DNA from: Priestia megaterium
Lineage (GTDB): Bacteria > Bacillota > Bacilli > Bacillales > Bacillaceae_H
NCBI RefSeq assembly: GCF_023824195.1
Contig: NZ_CP085442.1
Location: 3,944,001 to 4,008,000, forward strand
DNA length: 64,000 nucleotides
Direction of reading: 5' to 3'
Made by a program: the position numbers and the translations under genes. The notes beneath the pieces were generated by a model, which was not told where the DNA came from, did not search any database, and saw only the letters and a program-made list of their open reading frames with translations. Shown here piece by piece: positions 17,896 to 26,742 of the stretch (positions within the stretch are counted from its first letter, which is position 1; the number at the start of each line of letters is the position of its first letter).

Positions 17896-18069
17896 TCAGC
17901 AAAAACAGGTGCAGCCAATGATGATTAATAAAATAAACAGCACAACAATTAGTGTAAATGACTGACCCGTTCCGTAATGATGATAACCACCAATCGGATA
18001 GTGACAAGTATCATATAAGTGGTGATAGCCTCCATGGTGGCATGGATCATAACAATCGTAGTTATACAT
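17896..18069 (-). CDS. YjcZ-like small membrane protein
   Basis: 57 residues from the ATG at 18069 (AGGAGAG, 6 nt upstream). The N-terminal 35 residues are rich in Tyr, His, Gly and Cys (MYNYDCYDPCHHGGYHH). The C-terminus FTLIVVLFILLIIIGCTCFC is one membrane helix almost identical to the hallmark of the YjcZ family of sporulation-associated peptides. Five Cys and nine His residues are unusual for this size and could bind metal or cross-link. Its neighbour upstream is the SipW-like gene. Confidence 0.8.
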   Translation of the reverse strand: MYNYDCYDPCHHGGYHHLYDTCHYPIGGYHHYGTGQSFTLIVVLFILLIIIGCTCFC

Positions 18070-18159
18070 AGCAATCTCTCCTCTTGTTTTTTTATTCATT
18101 TCGTACACTGTACTTTATATGCTTTAGTTGATTGTCCTGCATGTGCATTCGCCCATTTT

Positions 18160-18585
18160 TTACTTTCTCTTCCGCCATATTCGCCTTTTGGGCTGCAGCG
18201 TATACGAAAACAACAAAAGTAAAATGGTTCCCATCACCAGTAAGGTAGTAAAATCTTTCATAAACTCAATAATGATCCCTATATACGGGAGATGGTATGC
18301 GTAGCTTCCAATCACTTTAAAAGAAGCAGGCAAAGAATCTCTTTGAGCTGTAACCAGTACATCAAGCTCTTGATTATGGGCCAGTACAAGTTCATTCTTT
18401 GAAGAAGATGATTCGTCTCTAAAGACAACTATATCTCCGCGATGCAGGTGGTGATAATCCGTTTCTTGAACGGTCACGGTGAAACCAAATAGGCTTGGAA
18501 CTGTACTAACAAATAAAAATGTAAAGCAGATAGCATAAAGAACAAGTACATATCGAAACGCAGAAAACATACATTTATTGATCAT
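18160..18585 (-). CDS. SipW-like membrane protein lacking the catalytic serine
   Basis: 141 residues with a transmembrane helix at 11-34, an extracytoplasmic core and a second helix near 108-130 ending in a KRRIWRKRK tail. RGDIVVFRDE (49-58) and LPYIGIIIEF (near 98-107) match the beta-strand and pre-TM motifs of ER-type signal peptidases (SipW). Where these enzymes have SGSMEP, this protein has QETDYHHL, so no nucleophile is seen. The His and Asp boxes are not recognisable either. A non-catalytic relative is therefore likely. Its start lies inside the 3' end of the 53-residue gene, so the two are translationally coupled. Confidence 0.6.
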   Translation of the reverse strand: MINKCMFSAFRYVLVLYAICFTFLFVSTVPSLFGFTVTVQETDYHHLHRGDIVVFRDESSSSKNELVLAHNQELDVLVTAQRDSLPASFKVIGSYAYHLPYIGIIIEFMKDFTTLLVMGTILLLLFSYTLQPKRRIWRKRK

Positions 18586-18736
18586 AAGTAATCAGCTCAA
18601 TTCGCTCGGTTACTTTATTTAGCGCGGGGGCAATGTGAATAAATGAAGTAGAGCGCTCTGTAAATTGAATTAAAAGTAGCAGCAGTAAAAAACTTAATAT
18701 AATTAACCGTAACATCCGAGCATAAAAATCGCGCAT
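18575..18736 (-). CDS. Small single-pass membrane protein coupled to the SipW-like gene
   Basis: 53 residues beginning MRDFYARMLRL, with a hydrophobic helix at about 9-24 and a polar tail that ends ELITYDQ. GGAGTGAGAGC lies just before the ATG, a good ribosome binding site. The stop codon overlaps the start of the SipW-like gene by 11 bp. No family is recognised. The topology predicts a short cytoplasmic N-terminus and an extracytoplasmic tail of about 29 residues. Confidence 0.6.
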   Translation of the reverse strand: MRDFYARMLRLIILSFLLLLLLIQFTERSTSFIHIAPALNKVTERIELITYDQ

Positions 18737-18870
18737 GCTCTCACTCCTTTTTTCTATACTAATTTCGGTCGTACAATAAGCCTTCAGTCAATAATTTGAT
18801 TCAGTATATGCACATAGCGGGCATTTGGCTCATTGTTTCTTCTGGGAGGTCTCGGGAGTGATCAGTGATC

Positions 18871-18899
18871 GGCATAAATTATGAGTTTTAGCATATGTT
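18871..18899 (+). promoter_or_regulatory. Weak sigma-E-like promoter before the DUF4397 gene
   Basis: GGCATAAA, 13 nt, CATATGTT partly fits the sigma-E pattern (GKCATATT / CATACAnT). It lies about 50 bp before the chosen start codon. The -10 has at least two mismatches, so this is tentative. Confidence 0.3.
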
Positions 18900-18950
18900 T
18901 GGTTACGTATGGAAATGTTTTTATACTCCGACAATAAGGGAGCTGAACAT

Positions 18951-19706
18951 ATGGCTAATTATTCCTTTGATCAATATATTAAAAAAGCAATGAAATACGA
19001 TTTTCTAGCTAACTACTATAAGTATAGTGATCCATCTAAGCATATTCATTATTATCAGAAGCATTTGTACTATATCCAGCAGGCCATCTTAACTTCTTCT
19101 GAAAATACGAATTTGCGCGTAAATCCGCCGCAAATCCGTATACTTCACGCTTCTCCGGATTCTCCATCTGTAGATATTTATATTAACAACAAACGAGTGA
19201 TTCGCAATTTAACTTATAAACAAGAAACAGATTATATTGAATTACAAGAACCTGGAAGATATACAATTTCTATTTATCCCGCTGGAGAAACGGGAAAACC
19301 TGTCTTAACGGAATCATTTACATTTGAAGGAAACCAAAATTACACAGTAGCGGCGGTAGATGAGCTAAACAAGCTTGATTTATTATTTATTTATGACAAT
19401 ACGGATGTGCCAAGTGGAGAAACAAAGCTTCGGTTTGTGCACCTTTCTCCTGATGCTCCTGCTGTGGATATTGCGGCTAGAGGCGGAGACGTCATTTTTT
19501 CTGGAGTGCAGTTTAAAGAAGTCACAAAATATTTGCCTTTATCCCCCATGCACGTTCAACTTAGTGTGCGCATAGCAGGAACCAAAAATGTAGTACTCGA
19601 AATCCCGGCACTGAACCTTCGTCCGAATCGAACATATACGGTATATGCCGTCGGATTTGCTAAGAACCGTCCTGCATTAGAAGCGCTGATTTCCCAAGAT
19701 CGTTAG
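18951..19706 (+). CDS. DUF4397 domain protein with two repeats
   Basis: 251 residues from the ATG at 18951, with AAGGGAG 8 nt upstream; an open frame from 18909 lacks a site. The first 45 residues are charged and Tyr-rich (KKAMKYDFLANYYKYS). Two DUF4397 beta-domains follow: RILHASPDSPSVDIYINNK (about 60-155) and RFVHLSPDAPAVDIAARGG (about 160-245). No signal peptide is visible. DUF4397 domains usually occur in surface or extracellular proteins. Function unknown. It is divergent from the SipW-like pair and ends at a strong terminator. Confidence 0.85.
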   Translation: MANYSFDQYIKKAMKYDFLANYYKYSDPSKHIHYYQKHLYYIQQAILTSSENTNLRVNPPQIRILHASPDSPSVDIYINNKRVIRNLTYKQETDYIELQEPGRYTISIYPAGETGKPVLTESFTFEGNQNYTVAAVDELNKLDLLFIYDNTDVPSGETKLRFVHLSPDAPAVDIAARGGDVIFSGVQFKEVTKYLPLSPMHVQLSVRIAGTKNVVLEIPALNLRPNRTYTVYAVGFAKNRPALEALISQDR

Positions 19707-19708
19707 CA

Positions 19709-19738
19709 AAAAAAACCTTCCAAATTGGAAGGTTTTTT
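19709..19738 (+). terminator. Bidirectional terminator between DUF4397 and ypmS
   Basis: AACCTTCCAA/TTGGAAGGTT with an A-run on the left and a T-run on the right, located between convergent genes. Confidence 0.92.
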
Positions 19739-20310
19739 TATTCACTGCGGGAAATTAAACGTACGCGAATATCATCATTTTTTAAATCAAACCTTTGTAC
19801 TTTTACAGCAAAATCACTCTCTAACTTCATCTGCTGTAACGCTACGTATACTGATTCATTCTTTGGATCGATCGTTACCCATTCTGGTAGCGCAAAATTA
19901 TTATTTACGTATCGAAGCACTGTGCGGACAGGAAGCTGCAGCTTTCCAACAGAAAGTGACTGCTGTTCAAGCACAATATCTCCATTTTTTTGTACGATTG
20001 GATCAAATGTCATTCGAATATTAATATCATCGCCGAATACTTGAATCGTACCGTCTACTCTTACTACATCGGTAAGAGTAATTTTGTAGTTAAGCGGCTG
20101 ATTCTTAAATTCTTTTTTTAAATATTTATCAATCAGTACATTTAAGTCCGCTTTTTTAGCCAAAATAGTTAATTCTGCGTCTCCTTCTACTTTTTCAGAG
20201 GGAGTTGGATTGGCCTTGTCAACCGGTTGAAAAATAAACGCAATAATAAGGATAGCCCCTAGAACATTAATCCCTAATAACGCGATAAATAGGGTTTTCC
20301 ACTTCTTCAT
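19738..20310 (-). CDS. ypmS: YpmS family protein (DUF2140)
   Basis: 190 residues with an N-terminal membrane anchor (KTLFIALLGINVLGAILIIAFIF) and a soluble extracytoplasmic domain. VDGTIQVFGDDINIRMTFDP, LPVRTVLRYVNNNFALPEWVTIDP and YVALQQM are YpmS-family blocks. Function unknown. It lies 12 bp after the ypmR-like lipase gene, an arrangement shared with B. subtilis, so the two are probably expressed together. Confidence 0.88.
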   Translation of the reverse strand: MKKWKTLFIALLGINVLGAILIIAFIFQPVDKANPTPSEKVEGDAELTILAKKADLNVLIDKYLKKEFKNQPLNYKITLTDVVRVDGTIQVFGDDINIRMTFDPIVQKNGDIVLEQQSLSVGKLQLPVRTVLRYVNNNFALPEWVTIDPKNESVYVALQQMKLESDFAVKVQRFDLKNDDIRVRLISRSE

Positions 20311-20322
20311 ATAACAATCTCC

Positions 20323-21207
20323 TTACTCGTTCCCACTCTCTTTCGTGTTTTTCTCTTTCTCATCAGATGTAACTTCTTCTGCTGTTTCCTTTTTCTGGTC
20401 TCCAACGAGTGGATCTTCTTCCTCCATTGATTTACTAATGCGTTCAGCCATTAGTTTGTACCCTTTTTTATTAGGGTGAAACTCGTCTTTCCCTAATAAA
20501 TTTACGTCAGAATCATAAAAAATATCATCAATTTTTACATAACTTACATTATCATATTGAGAAGCAATTTTCTCGCTTGCAGCATTCCATTCATTAATAA
20601 CGACATTAATTTCTTTCACATCACTTAACGATTTAAAGAATGGATTATAAAAACCAATTAAATAAATATGAGCATTGGGATTAAGCTTACGTATACGTGA
20701 AAACACGTCATTTAGACGTTTTTCATATTTGGACTGCTGTGATTCAAACGTCTTAATAGAGATATTGTAAAAGTAATCTCTTACCACTTTCATCACATCA
20801 TTGCCGCCAATCGTCAAGAAAACGATGTCCGCTCTTGATACTTCAGCTGCTACTCCCGGCTGATTTAACCTCGCTAATAGCTGATCCGTCCGGTTTCCTC
20901 TTTTGCCCAGATTCTCTGTTCGTACATTTTGCACTTCATTTTGTTTAGAAAGGTATTTAGTTAAGTATGGTACATAACCGCCTTTTTTAGACTCATCTCC
21001 TACTCCTTCTGTTAATGAGTCACCAATGGCTACAATATCTAAATCTACAGGAAAAAAGCCTTTCGGAATATGCTTTTTAGGCGTTAAATCCACTTCTTTC
21101 TGAACGGCTTCTTCTTTATTGTCCGTGGGCAAAAAAGTCGTCGTCGAACAGCTCGCTAACACCACCGCACTCATACTGCTTATCACTATACTTTTCCATT
21201 TTCTCAT
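20323..21207 (-). CDS. ypmR: SGNH/GDSL-type lipoprotein hydrolase (YpmR)
   Basis: 294 residues with a lipoprotein signal peptide (VVLASC, C20). The SGNH nucleophile is S64 in IAIGDSLTEG. Block III is GGNDVMK and the C-terminal Asp-His pair is DEFHPNKKGY. These enzymes are esterases or lipases anchored to the outer face of the membrane. The last 30 residues are a Glu/Lys-rich tail. It is followed by ypmS at 12 bp. Substrate unknown. Confidence 0.92.
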   Translation of the reverse strand: MRKWKSIVISSMSAVVLASCSTTTFLPTDNKEEAVQKEVDLTPKKHIPKGFFPVDLDIVAIGDSLTEGVGDESKKGGYVPYLTKYLSKQNEVQNVRTENLGKRGNRTDQLLARLNQPGVAAEVSRADIVFLTIGGNDVMKVVRDYFYNISIKTFESQQSKYEKRLNDVFSRIRKLNPNAHIYLIGFYNPFFKSLSDVKEINVVINEWNAASEKIASQYDNVSYVKIDDIFYDSDVNLLGKDEFHPNKKGYKLMAERISKSMEEEDPLVGDQKKETAEEVTSDEKEKNTKESGNE

Positions 21208-21377
21208 TATAACACCTACTAACTATGCTGTATTCTCGCTGTCACAAGCAATACTGCTTACCGCTCTGAATAACTATATCTTTATATCTTATCATACTAT
21301 GTCAAGTTGATATTTTACTACGTTTCTTGTATATAGTATATGTAAAAAAAAGGATAAGCATGTTTCTTTCATAAAAA

Positions 21378-21422
21378 TATCCGCTAACACATCACTATAA
21401 GGATAGCTGTGTTTGGCGGATA
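21378..21422 (-). terminator. Terminator after the SCO1-like gene
   Basis: Long imperfect stem TATCCGCTAACACA/TGTGTTTGGCGGATA followed by TTTTTATG on the minus strand, 22 nt beyond the stop codon. Confidence 0.8.
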
Positions 21423-21443
21423 GATTTGACGGTTTTATAGCTC

Positions 21444-22022
21444 TTACTGAAGAGTTTTAATATCTTTTATCATATCTTCATAAGGAGGATCAGTCACTCC
21501 CTGATAAGATTTTTGAACGACTCCATTTTTGTCAATTAGAAAAAAATCCGTACCGTGAATAACCTGCGGATTTTCTTGCGGCTTTTTCACAATCGTTTTA
21601 AATTGATCCAGCGCAAACTTTTCAATTTCCGCTTGTTTATAACCAGTTAAGAAATCCCAATTCGAAAAATCAGCACCAAATTTAGTCGCATAGTCCTTCA
21701 TTTTCTGTGGAGTATCTACTTCAGGGTCTACACTAAATGAAACAAAGCGAACGTCCAGCCCTTCATCCTTGGCCATTTTTTGTAATTTAGCCATATGAGC
21801 CGTCATTGGGGGACATACGGTTTCGCAGCTTGTGAAGATAAAGTTAGCTACCCAAACGTTCCCTTTCAGCTGACTTAGCCCTACTTTCTTTTGATCTTGG
21901 TTAACATAAGAAAAAGAGTCCATCTTCCAATTAAGCGGATTTTCTATTTTGGAACCACAGGCTGTTAACATCATGCAACTAATGAGCAGTAAAAAAACCA
22001 ATTTATAAGACCAGCTTTTCAT
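21444..22022 (-). CDS. ypmQ: SCO1/SenC family lipoprotein (YpmQ)
   Basis: 192 residues from the ATG at 22022, with CAGGAGG 5 nt upstream; the frame also opens at a GTG at 22037. It has a lipoprotein signal (LTAC, C22) and a thioredoxin-like domain. The copper/thiol motif C66-ETV-C70 and H156 in VIHGTDFFLID are present. SCO proteins deliver copper to or reduce the CuA site of cytochrome oxidase. The frame lies 24 bp downstream of a histidine kinase gene on the same strand. Confidence 0.92.
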   Translation of the reverse strand: MKSWSYKLVFLLLISCMMLTACGSKIENPLNWKMDSFSYVNQDQKKVGLSQLKGNVWVANFIFTSCETVCPPMTAHMAKLQKMAKDEGLDVRFVSFSVDPEVDTPQKMKDYATKFGADFSNWDFLTGYKQAEIEKFALDQFKTIVKKPQENPQVIHGTDFFLIDKNGVVQKSYQGVTDPPYEDMIKDIKTLQ

Positions 22023-22046
22023 ATGTTCCTCCTGCACGGTTAAAGT

Positions 22047-23663
22047 TTAGTCATAGCTAGGGAAAATCAAGGTAAACGTTGAACCTTTTCCTGGTATGCT
22101 TTTCACTTCAATTCTTCCATTCATTTGTTCGACCAGTTGATAAGACACCATCAGACCAATCCCTGTTCCTTTTTCTTTTAAAGAATAAAACGCTGTCCCC
22201 AGCCGGTTCACTTGTTCACTGGTCATGCCTATACCAGTATCTTCAATTTGAATATGTACATGCCCTTCTCGCTTGTAAAGCCCCACTCGAAGCGTTCCTC
22301 CAGCTCTCATAGCTTCAATTCCATTTTTCATAATATTAAGCAGCACTTGATTCAATTCGTTTCGGCTGCCGCGAACATACATCTCTTCTTTTGCGTCTAA
22401 TTCTATGAGTATATTGTTTGTTAATAAAGCGTAAGAAGATAATAAGTCTACTAAGCTTGTAATACACTCCAAGCAGTTAATAAAACGATGCTGATGAACA
22501 TCCGGCTTGGCTAAAGATAAATAGTCATGAATAATCGCTTCCGCTCTGTCCATTTCGTTAATCATAAGATGAATGTAACTTAATTCAGTGTTTGAAAGCT
22601 TTGTGTTATCTTGAAACAGCTGCAAAAACCCTTTTACCACCGTCATAGGATTTCGAATTTCATGCGCTACAGAAGCAGCTAATTGACCAATCGCATTCAT
22701 TTTCTCTGCTCGCTGCAATTCCTTTTGCATCCTCGTTTTTTCCATAATAACTTCTAATTCATCAATCGCTTTAGCAATTCCATCTTTTGAATGACTGAAA
22801 TTCGTTTCTACGTTCAGCTGTTCTTTTGTTGCTGACACTTGTTGAAAAAGCTGCTGAAGCCGCTCGGTCATTTCATTAAATCTTGTGTGTACATTCCCTA
22901 ACTCAGAATCATTTTCATGTGTCAGCTTCACATCAAATTCCCCTTGACTTACTGCTTGAATTCCTTCTATTAATTCTCCAAGGGGCGACATTAATCGCCT
23001 TAGTCCCCAGTCTTGAATAACAATAATGAAGGTAAACAAAATCGTAAACGCAACGATCAAAGCCACAATTAAACGTTTTTGATAGATATAGATAGCGCTT
23101 GCATCTATATCTACACCAAGAATAGCCACGACTTTTCCAGAGCTGTTTGTAATAGGCGATAAAACGGTTATCCACGTCCCGAATTCGTCTTTGTATGTAG
23201 ATGTTACGATATTCTTCTTTTCTTGTTCTGCTTGCTTAAATGATTTGTAAAATTCTTCTCCCCCATAATAAATCATGGACGGCTCTAGCGATTGCTTAAT
23301 TTTCTTATTCGCTGTTACGATAATCTTATTTCCATGCGACTTGAATTTTTCGGTCGTCATAATATATCCCTGCAAGTACGACGGATGCAATTCATAAATC
23401 TTTCTGAACTGCTTTTCTAGCTCGTCTTTTTCAGGAATCGTCCCGTTCCTTGAATCCACTGCTGCTATTACGTCTTGTTTAGATAAAGACTCCCTCCATA
23501 AATCGGCCATAATTAACGCGTGCTGCGTTAGTGTCTCTTTTGCCATTTTCTTTTGAACTTGATAGCTAATGGCTAAAGAAATGACTCCAAGGGCAACTAC
23601 AATTAAAGTAGAAAATAAAACCGTTTTGTTAAACACACTCAAATTTCGAATATATTTTTTCAT
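22047..23663 (-). CDS. Membrane sensor histidine kinase with extracytoplasmic sensor and HAMP
   Basis: 538 residues. TM1 is at about 14-34 and TM2 at 197-217, flanking a Cache-like sensor region of about 160 residues with GTWITVLSPITNSSGKVVAILGVDID. A HAMP linker (about 218-272) and a coiled coil follow. The phosphoacceptor is H334 in AASVAHEIRNPMTVVKGFLQLF. ATP-binding boxes are IMKNGIEAM, IEDTGIGM, AFYSLKEKGTGIGL. No response regulator gene is adjacent. The KinB/KinD-like phosphoacceptor block suggests input to the sporulation phosphorelay; the ligand is unknown. Confidence 0.9.
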   Translation of the reverse strand: MKKYIRNLSVFNKTVLFSTLIVVALGVISLAISYQVQKKMAKETLTQHALIMADLWRESLSKQDVIAAVDSRNGTIPEKDELEKQFRKIYELHPSYLQGYIMTTEKFKSHGNKIIVTANKKIKQSLEPSMIYYGGEEFYKSFKQAEQEKKNIVTSTYKDEFGTWITVLSPITNSSGKVVAILGVDIDASAIYIYQKRLIVALIVAFTILFTFIIVIQDWGLRRLMSPLGELIEGIQAVSQGEFDVKLTHENDSELGNVHTRFNEMTERLQQLFQQVSATKEQLNVETNFSHSKDGIAKAIDELEVIMEKTRMQKELQRAEKMNAIGQLAASVAHEIRNPMTVVKGFLQLFQDNTKLSNTELSYIHLMINEMDRAEAIIHDYLSLAKPDVHQHRFINCLECITSLVDLLSSYALLTNNILIELDAKEEMYVRGSRNELNQVLLNIMKNGIEAMRAGGTLRVGLYKREGHVHIQIEDTGIGMTSEQVNRLGTAFYSLKEKGTGIGLMVSYQLVEQMNGRIEVKSIPGKGSTFTLIFPSYD

Positions 23664-23786
23664 CGGTATACTCCGGGTTCAAAAGAATAGTAACCAGCAC
23701 AGCATTCGCTGGTAGAAAGTTGATTCTATTATATCACACGTTCGTCCACTTCTCTTTCTCCTTTTTCCAAAAAAGAGAAAGCCAAA

Positions 23787-23815
23787 AAAGTGACTTGCAA
23801 AAAGCAACCCACTTT
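23787..23815 (-). terminator. Terminator overlapping the degV stop codon
   Basis: Minus-strand AAAGTGGGTTGC/GCAAGTCACTTT (two mismatches) followed by a T-run. Confidence 0.6.
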
Positions 23816-24656
23816 ATTCAGCAAAATACATAAAACCAATTGCACCAATACCCGTATGCGTCGAGATAATAGGCGTCGTATCTTCAATCGAAAATTGCGT
23901 ATAGCCCCTTGCCTTCACGATTGATTCTTTTAACTTAGAGGCGAGTCCAAATCCATCTGCATGTACAAGCCCTACTCCTTTAATACTTTTTCCTTCTGTA
24001 TGCTCTTCGAACTGTTTCGTTAAAAACTTAACAATTTGAGAATGGCTGCGCACTTTAGCAACGGGAGTATATACTCCGTCAGCTAGAGAAGCAATCGGCT
24101 TAATATTTAAAAGAGAACCGATCAATCCTTTTCCTCGTCCAATACGTCCACCTTTAACCAAATTTTCAAGCGTATCAACTACGACAAAAAGATTCGTATT
24201 TTGACGCACCTCTTCCAAGCGCGTGACAATTTCTTCTACTGTATGCCCATCTTCAATCATTTTCACCGCTTCAAAGACTTGAAACGAAAGAGCTTTTGTA
24301 ATGTACATAGAATCAACAACGGTGATATTTCCTTCTACCATTTGAGCCGCGCTTTCAGCTGCTCGAACAGTTCCGCTCATTCCCCCAGTCATATGAATCG
24401 AAATGACATCATACCCTTCACTAACTAATCGTTCATATACTTCAACAAAAGAACCAATAGCTGGTTGAGAGCTTTTTGGTAATTCTTTTGAATTTTTCAT
24501 TTTTTCAATAAAATCTGCCGGCGTTAATTCCACGCGATCTAAATACGTTTCATTATCAATGTTAATACATAAAGGTATCATCTCAATACCGTACTTTTCA
24601 GCTTCTTCCAACGTTAAATCAATTGTTGAATCCGTTACCACTTTAATTTTCGCCAT
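23814..24656 (-). CDS. DegV family fatty-acid-binding protein
   Basis: 280 residues, full length for the family. KVVTDSTIDLT starts the first EDD domain, and PKSSQPAIGSFVEVYE and SIHMTGGMSGTV form the lipid-binding pocket. GGRIGRGKGLIGSLLNIKPI and THTGIGAIGFMYF are in the C-terminal half. DegV/FakB proteins bind a fatty acid, in some species for phosphorylation by FakA. Paralogues are common, so no symbol is given. It is monocistronic with GGGGTG before the ATG. Confidence 0.92.
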   Translation of the reverse strand: MAKIKVVTDSTIDLTLEEAEKYGIEMIPLCINIDNETYLDRVELTPADFIEKMKNSKELPKSSQPAIGSFVEVYERLVSEGYDVISIHMTGGMSGTVRAAESAAQMVEGNITVVDSMYITKALSFQVFEAVKMIEDGHTVEEIVTRLEEVRQNTNLFVVVDTLENLVKGGRIGRGKGLIGSLLNIKPIASLADGVYTPVAKVRSHSQIVKFLTKQFEEHTEGKSIKGVGLVHADGFGLASKLKESIVKARGYTQFSIEDTTPIISTHTGIGAIGFMYFAE

Positions 24657-24781
24657 GTGTTCACCCCTATAAGATGCATTGCAGACTAGTATAACATGAA
24701 CACTTACAACAATATAGTTATAATAGAATGCAAGTTTTGCTAATTCGTAAAACGCATGTTCAACCTTTTATATCAACAAAA

Positions 24782-24822
24782 AAAAGTTGACTCTGCTGAA
24801 ATATTCAGAAAAGTCAACTTTT
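24782..24822 (-). terminator. Terminator after the ypmP-like gene
   Basis: AAAAGTTGACT/AGTCAACTTTT outer arms with an inner TCTGAA/TTCAGCAGA region, followed by eight Ts on the minus strand. Confidence 0.85.
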
Positions 24823-24826
24823 ACGT

Positions 24827-25078
24827 TTATGCATTATGTTTTAATACATGAGACTTAAAGAGCTGTTCGTAATCTTTCCATTTCAACACGCGTTTTAAAT
24901 ATTCTTGAAACGAGTAGGTTTGCTTCGGAACTGATTCGTTCGTGATTTGTCTAATAAATAAATCAAGTTTTGCAGATAACATGAACCGAAACGTGCTATT
25001 TTCCTCTAAAACTGGAATTTCAGTAATTTTTACTTTTTGACCACTGACATGTTTAAATTCAAGGCTTTTTAATAGCAA
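24827..25078 (-). CDS. ypmP: DUF2535 family protein (YpmP-like)
   Basis: 83 residues from a TTG at 25078, with GAGGG 9 nt upstream; an alternative TTG at 25087 sits directly on that site. The start LLKSLEFKHVSGQKVKITEIPV matches DUF2535/YpmP. LKRVLKWKDYEQLFK is a basic amphipathic helix. Function unknown. In B. subtilis ypmP lies between ilvA and ypmQ, as here, which supports the call. Confidence 0.75.
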   Translation of the reverse strand: MLLKSLEFKHVSGQKVKITEIPVLEENSTFRFMLSAKLDLFIRQITNESVPKQTYSFQEYLKRVLKWKDYEQLFKSHVLKHNA

Positions 25079-25179
25079 GGCGATCAACCCTCTTTTTACC
25101 CGTTTATTTTATTATAATGCTTAGGGCACTTTCTGTCTTGATAAAATAAAAAGAAAACACAAATATTTTTTAAAATAAA

Positions 25180-25217
25180 AATGCTTCATCAACTTATTCG
25201 ACAGTTGATGAAGCATT
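25180..25217 (-). terminator. Terminator after ilvA
   Basis: Perfect long stem AATGCTTCATCAACT/AGTTGATGAAGCATT, followed by TTTTTATTTTA on the minus strand, 22 nt after the stop codon. Confidence 0.92.
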
Positions 25218-25239
25218 CCTTTTTAAAATGACCTTCTAT

Positions 25240-26511
25240 TTAAATAAATAAGTGAAACAAGTTGCTTTCTTTATTAATTTCTGTGTAAGGAAATCCTTTT
25301 TTATCCATACGATTAATCAGTGGATAATAATCTTCTTTATGCTTGAGCTCGATTCCCACAAGTGCTGGTCCGCTGTCTTTGTTATTCTTTTTCGTATACT
25401 CAAAGCGCGAAATATCGTCTGTCGGTCCAAGCACTTCGTCTAGAAATTCACGAAGAGCTCCTGCGCGCTGAGGAAAATTAACGATAAAATAATGCTGTAA
25501 TCCTTCATAAATCATCGAACGTTCTTTGATTTCTTGCATACGTCCAATGTCATTGTTTCCTCCGCTGATGACGCAAACAACCGTTTTTCCTTTAATTTGC
25601 TCACGGTATGAGTCAAGAGCAGCAATCGAAAGAGCTCCTGCTGGTTCTGCTACAATCGCATTTTCATTGTATAGAGATAAAATGGTTGTGCAAACCTTGC
25701 CTTCAGGAACAACTACAATATCGTCCACAAGCTCTTTACTGATATCATACGGAAGCGTTCCGACTGTTTTAACAGCCGCTCCGTCTACAAATGGATCGAT
25801 TGCCGGTAGCGTCACTACATTTCCGTTTGCTAAAGATGTTTGCATGCCAGGCGCGCCTGCTGGTTCTACCCCAATCACAGCTGTTTGAGGCGAGATGCTT
25901 TTTACGTATGTGCCGACACCGGAAATTAATCCGCCCCCGCCGATACCCGCAAATACGTAGTCAATTTCATCTTCACAGTCATTGAACATTTCAACGGCTA
26001 CTGTACCCTGTCCTGCAATAACGTCTACATCATTAAATGGGTGAATAAATGTTCGATGTTCCTCTTCACTGCATGCAATAGCTTGTTCATAAGAATCATC
26101 AAACGTATCTCCGATTAGTACGATCTTTACGTTATCTTTGCCTAAAAATTTCACTTGATTAATTTTTTGGCGCGGCGTTGTGCTCGGCATAAAGATTTTA
26201 CCATCGATATTTAAATGACGGCACGCATATGCTACACCTTGTGCGTGGTTTCCTGCACTTGCACAGGCAATTCCATTTTCTAATTCTTCTGGAGATAACT
26301 TTTTGATTCGATTGTACGCACCGCGAATTTTAAATGAGCGCACCACCTGTAAATCCTCACGTTTTAAATAGATATTACATTCATATCGTTCAGATAAAAC
26401 GTCATTACGCTGTAGTGGTGTATGCACAACAACATCTTTAATCAATTGATTTGCAATCATGATGTCCTCTAAATGTACGTGTTTTGTTCGATTATCTACT
26501 TGTTGTTTCAT
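25240..26511 (-). CDS. ilvA: Threonine dehydratase
   Basis: 423 residues from the ATG at 26511 (GGAAGG upstream). The PLP lysine is K61 in SFKIRGAYNR and the phosphate-binding glycine loop GGGGL is at 191-195. SAGNHAQGVAYAC is the substrate loop. Residues about 330-420 form a single ACT-like regulatory domain, as in the short Bacillus enzyme; the E. coli protein has two. The enzyme deaminates threonine to 2-oxobutyrate, the first step to isoleucine, normally feedback inhibited by isoleucine. No T-box leader is recognised in the 230 bp upstream. Confidence 0.95.
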   Translation of the reverse strand: MKQQVDNRTKHVHLEDIMIANQLIKDVVVHTPLQRNDVLSERYECNIYLKREDLQVVRSFKIRGAYNRIKKLSPEELENGIACASAGNHAQGVAYACRHLNIDGKIFMPSTTPRQKINQVKFLGKDNVKIVLIGDTFDDSYEQAIACSEEEHRTFIHPFNDVDVIAGQGTVAVEMFNDCEDEIDYVFAGIGGGGLISGVGTYVKSISPQTAVIGVEPAGAPGMQTSLANGNVVTLPAIDPFVDGAAVKTVGTLPYDISKELVDDIVVVPEGKVCTTILSLYNENAIVAEPAGALSIAALDSYREQIKGKTVVCVISGGNNDIGRMQEIKERSMIYEGLQHYFIVNFPQRAGALREFLDEVLGPTDDISRFEYTKKNNKDSGPALVGIELKHKEDYYPLINRMDKKGFPYTEINKESNLFHLFI

Positions 26512-26742
26512 AACCAACTTCCTTCCTCTTCTACCATTATTAATTTGTACATTATATCACATAAAATTTAGAAAAATCATTATTTTTCATTAATAATGAC
26601 TAAAAAAACTTTTCCGACTATTTTACTGTCCACATACATTACATATGTTTAGCAAACGCTAAATAGACTTACAAAATTGCCCATACTTTCTACATGCAGC
26701 TGATGCGATAACAGGTATAAATTAAGAAAGGTTGTGGAATAA

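Noticed and set aside
26518..26742. T-box or other leader before ilvA
   Set aside because: No T-box sequence, antiterminator or terminator pair was found in the divergent region.
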